In this document: positions 61,763-64,000 of the stretch, piece after piece
Layout of the letters: every line of letters starts with the position of its first letter
Numbering within the stretch: the first letter of the stretch is position 1
Origin: Primulina eburnea
Lineage: Eukaryota > Streptophyta > Magnoliopsida > Lamiales > Gesneriaceae
Direction of reading: 5' to 3'
Assembly: GCF_022965805.1 (NCBI RefSeq)
Contig: NC_133106.1
Span: 37,809,913-37,873,912, forward strand
DNA: 64,000 nucleotides
The notes under the pieces: model-generated
Databases searched by the model: none
Seen by the model: the letters and a program-made list of their open reading frames with translations, nothing else
Told to the model about the DNA's origin: nothing
Program-made: the position numbers and the translations under genes

Positions 61763-63196
61763 TCACTCAATAATGGACTGAATGACACCCGCGCCTACAG
61801 TTTTGCCTCCCTCTCTGATGGCAAATCTCATTCCCTGCTCACAAGCAACCGGCATAATTAGCTCAACCTCCATCTTGACACGGTCACCGGGCATCACCAT
61901 CTTTGACTCCTCATCCTTGTCATTCATAATGGAATTCACCTTCCCTGTCACGTCAGTAGTCCTCATGTAAAACTGAGGTCTATATCCTGCAAAGAAAGGG
62001 GAATGCCTTCCACCCTCTTCCTTCTTCAACACATAAACAATTGCCACAAATTTCTTATGCGGAGTGATGGTTCCCGGCTTTGCCAGCACCATACCCCTCT
62101 GAATATCAAGCTTTTGAATACCTCTCAACAGCAACCCAACATTGTCTCCAGCCATGGCATCATCCAATATCTTCTGAAACATCTCAACTCCTGTCACAGT
62201 CGTGGACCTAGTATCCTTCAATCCCACAAGATCCACAGTATCACCAATCTTAACAGTCCCTCTCTCTATCCTACCGGTAGCCACAGTCCCTCTACCCGTA
62301 ATCGAGAAAACATCCTCAACCGCCATCAGAAATGGCAAATCAGTCTGCCTCTGAGGAATAGGAATGTAAGAATCTACCTCATCCATTAACTTGTAAATCT
62401 TGTCTACCCACTTATTTTCCCCTCTCTTAATCTTGGGATTCTCCATTAAGGCCTCTAAAGCAAGCAATGCAGAACCGCAAACGATAGGAATATCATCACC
62501 AGGAAACTCATAAGAAGACAATAACTCCCTTACCTCAAGCTCCACCAACTGAATCAACTCCTCATCATCAACTTGATCTTCTTTATTTAAGAAAACCACC
62601 ATATTCGGAACCCCGACTTGCTTCGCCAACAAAATATGTTCTTTCGTTTGCGGCATTGGTCCATCAGCCCCAGAAACCACCAAAATCGCTCCATCCATTT
62701 GGGCAGCTCCAGTAATCATATTCTTAACATAATCAGCATGTCCCGGGCAATCAACGTGAGCATAGTGTCGTGTCTCAGTCTCATACTCAACGGTAGCTGT
62801 ATTAATAGTAATCCCACGAGCTCTTTCTTCAGGGGCAGCATCGATTTCATCGTATTTCTTAGGAGCAGAGTTACCGACGGAAGCTAAAGCCATGGTAAGC
62901 GCAGCAGTGAGGGTGGTTTTCCCATGGTCGACATGGCCAATGGTGCCGATGTTGACATGTGGCTTTTTCCGCTCAAATTTTCCACGCGCGGCGCGGATTG
63001 TGAAGCGTCGGAGCGGCGCGTTGGTGGCAGTGGCGGGTTGAAGGAAGAGGGTAGCGGATAAGGAGGGTGTGAAGGAAGAGGATAGGATGACTTTGGTGGG
63101 TTTTGAAGAAATGGGATTCGAGAGAGAAGGGGCGGAGGCGTATCCCAATTTTGTGGCGGTAGTGGAGGGTACGGCTGCAGCGGAAATTGATGCCAT
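61763..63196 (-). CDS. TUFA: Chloroplast translation elongation factor EF-Tu, nuclear gene
   Basis: GTPase that brings aminoacyl-tRNA to the plastid ribosome. Intronless, 477 aa, usual length. Residues 1 to about 68 are a serine/alanine/threonine-rich chloroplast transit peptide; the mature part begins near [23 protein letters not shown] motifs: G1 GHVDHGKT (87-94), G2 RGITI (about 127-131), G3 DCPGH (149-153), G4 NKED (204-207), G5 GSALL. Domains 2 and 3 are complete ([19 protein letters not shown], then [18 protein letters not shown], ending [14 protein letters not shown]). The cyanobacterial-type extra segment after G4-G5 ([20 protein letters not shown]) is present. All key residues are intact. 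Start is the first ATG of the transit peptide. Confidence 0.98.
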   Translation of the reverse strand: MASISAAAVPSTTATKLGYASAPSLSNPISSKPTKVILSSSFTPSLSATLFLQPATATNAPLRRFTIRAARGKFERKKPHVNIGTIGHVDHGKTTLTAALTMALASVGNSAPKKYDEIDAAPEERARGITINTATVEYETETRHYAHVDCPGHADYVKNMITGAAQMDGAILVVSGADGPMPQTKEHILLAKQVGVPNMVVFLNKEDQVDDEELIQLVELEVRELLSSYEFPGDDIPIVCGSALLALEALMENPKIKRGENKWVDKIYKLMDEVDSYIPIPQRQTDLPFLMAVEDVFSITGRGTVATGRIERGTVKIGDTVDLVGLKDTRSTTVTGVEMFQKILDDAMAGDNVGLLLRGIQKLDIQRGMVLAKPGTITPHKKFVAIVYVLKKEEGGRHSPFFAGYRPQFYMRTTDVTGKVNSIMNDKDEESKMVMPGDRVKMEVELIMPVACEQGMRFAIREGGKTVGAGVIQSIIE

Positions 63197-63439
63197 GGGC
63201 GGCGACAGCTGAGAGTATAGGAGATGAGAGTGGGGATTGAGAGATGGTATGGGGTTTGGAGGGATAACGAGTGTGTGAGTGTGTGTTGTATGTTTGGCAG
63301 AGCAAATACGGCCTTTCGTCTGATTCGGGATAATACCTATTTTCGTCCTTCTCGTTAACCGCTTTTCCCATTTCAGTCCCTTGTGATTTTTGACTGCTTA
63401 ATTAATCCTTCATGTTTTCAAAATATTCCCGAATTGATC

Positions 63440-63870
63440 CTTACCGTTAGTTTGGCGTTAGGGGTAACGTTGACTTGACATTAGCGACGGTTTTTATAAA
63501 ACCGTCGCTAAGTAGCGACGGATTTTCAAAATATTAGCGACGGTTTAATATTTTCATTAAAAAAAATAATTTTAATAATTTTTTAAAAAAAACTTAGAAT
63601 CAGATTATGCTAACAATATTAATAATCTTAACACACACTTAAAAATTTACAAAAAATTAAAGCGAAAATGTTAACTTAAGTCGAAACTAAAATCGTGTGA
63701 GAGAAAAAAAATTTAAGTGTTGTAAAGTGATGTGTATGAAAATGGAAAGAGAGTATATTTATAGACAGTTTGCGACGGGTTTTGGTAACACCGTCGCTAA
63801 TAGTGACGGTAATATTATTAACCTTGAAGTATAGACGGTTTTGCAATCACCGTCGCTATTTTACCAAAAG
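63440..63870. repeat. GCGACGG motif cluster, CACTA-like subterminal repeats
   Basis: TTAGCGACGGTTT or its reverse complement occurs repeatedly (63481-63511 both ways, 63515, 63535, 63768, 63792, 63828, 63852). Such motif clusters, in both orientations, mark the sub-terminal regions of plant CACTA-type DNA transposons. The CACTA terminus itself is not visible in the window, so this is a partial or decayed element. Confidence 0.55.
63481..63511. repeat. 31-nt near-perfect palindrome
   Basis: Arms TTAGCGACGGTTTT (63481-63494) and AAAACCGTCGCTAA (63498-63511) are exact reverse complements with a 3-nt centre TAT. Confidence 0.95.
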
Positions 63871-64000
63871 CATAAAGCAAACTGTGGGATAGTATCAAAT
63901 AATATTTACATTTTTGTATTAAATTGTAAAGTACCTATCAAATAAATTTACTAGGTTAAATTCAAGAGTTTAACATTATTCGTTTCATTGGAAAGTTTTA

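Noticed and set aside
62003..62389. 128-codon frame antisense to chloroplast EF-Tu
   Set aside because: Mirror of a conserved coding region; composition follows the sense codons.

Overview
This is a 64 kb piece of plant nuclear chromosome. It is AT-rich, genes carry many GT-AG introns, and there are plant-only families (a TAR/alliinase-type tryptophan aminotransferase, a PB1 protein with plant-style layout, nuclear-encoded chloroplast EF-Tu). It is also full of LTR retrotransposons, LINEs and MITEs. The gene set fits a eudicot. An asterid, perhaps Lamiales, is my guess from the MITE family ending in GTGAGACCGTCTCAC; that is inference only.

Layout. 0-3.7 kb: no clear gene, one short LINE scar with a perfect 12-bp target duplication and one TIR-type DNA element. 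3.7-17.0 kb (+): a complete-looking MORC-family GHKL ATPase (19 coding exons read here, 670 codons, phases consistent). Its sixth listed intron is stretched to 4.4 kb by a broken L1-type LINE, and its sixteenth holds a collapsed Gypsy remnant. 18.4-20.7 kb (-): dCMP deaminase, 9 exons, 222 aa. 22.6-27.5 kb (-): a small gene for a 48-aa acidic protein whose 5' leader is split by a full-length Copia element with two identical 171-bp LTRs and one uninterrupted 1402-codon gag-pol frame. 30.6-34.6 kb (+): TAR2-like tryptophan aminotransferase (441 aa, 5 exons). 36.3-37.7 kb (-): only the last four exons of an HDA6-like histone deacetylase. 38-40 kb: MITEs and diverged tandem repeats. 40.7-41.4 kb (+): PB1-domain protein. 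43.1-46.5 kb (+): a degenerate Copia element whose interior carries a run of consecutive RNA-like hairpins. 48.8-54.1 kb (+): an NBR1-like pseudogene split by a second, young Copia element (-) which itself carries a 93-bp templated duplication. 54.9 kb (+) and 55.7 kb (-): two small plant proteins of unknown role. 58.0-59.8 kb (+): a broken PCH2/TRIP13-like gene. 61.8-63.2 kb (-): intronless nuclear gene for chloroplast EF-Tu. The right edge carries GCGACGG repeats of the sort found under the ends of CACTA-type elements.

The intact genes are ordinary single-copy housekeeping or signalling genes with no shared pathway. The interesting biology lies in the mobile DNA and in three intron-bearing gene fragments (HDA6, NBR1, PCH2), which look like duplicate copies decaying in place. 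The strongest unexplained signal is the hairpin array at 43.9-44.75 kb, where base changes between copies preserve pairing. I found no CRISPR array, no operon and no coherent new multi-gene system.
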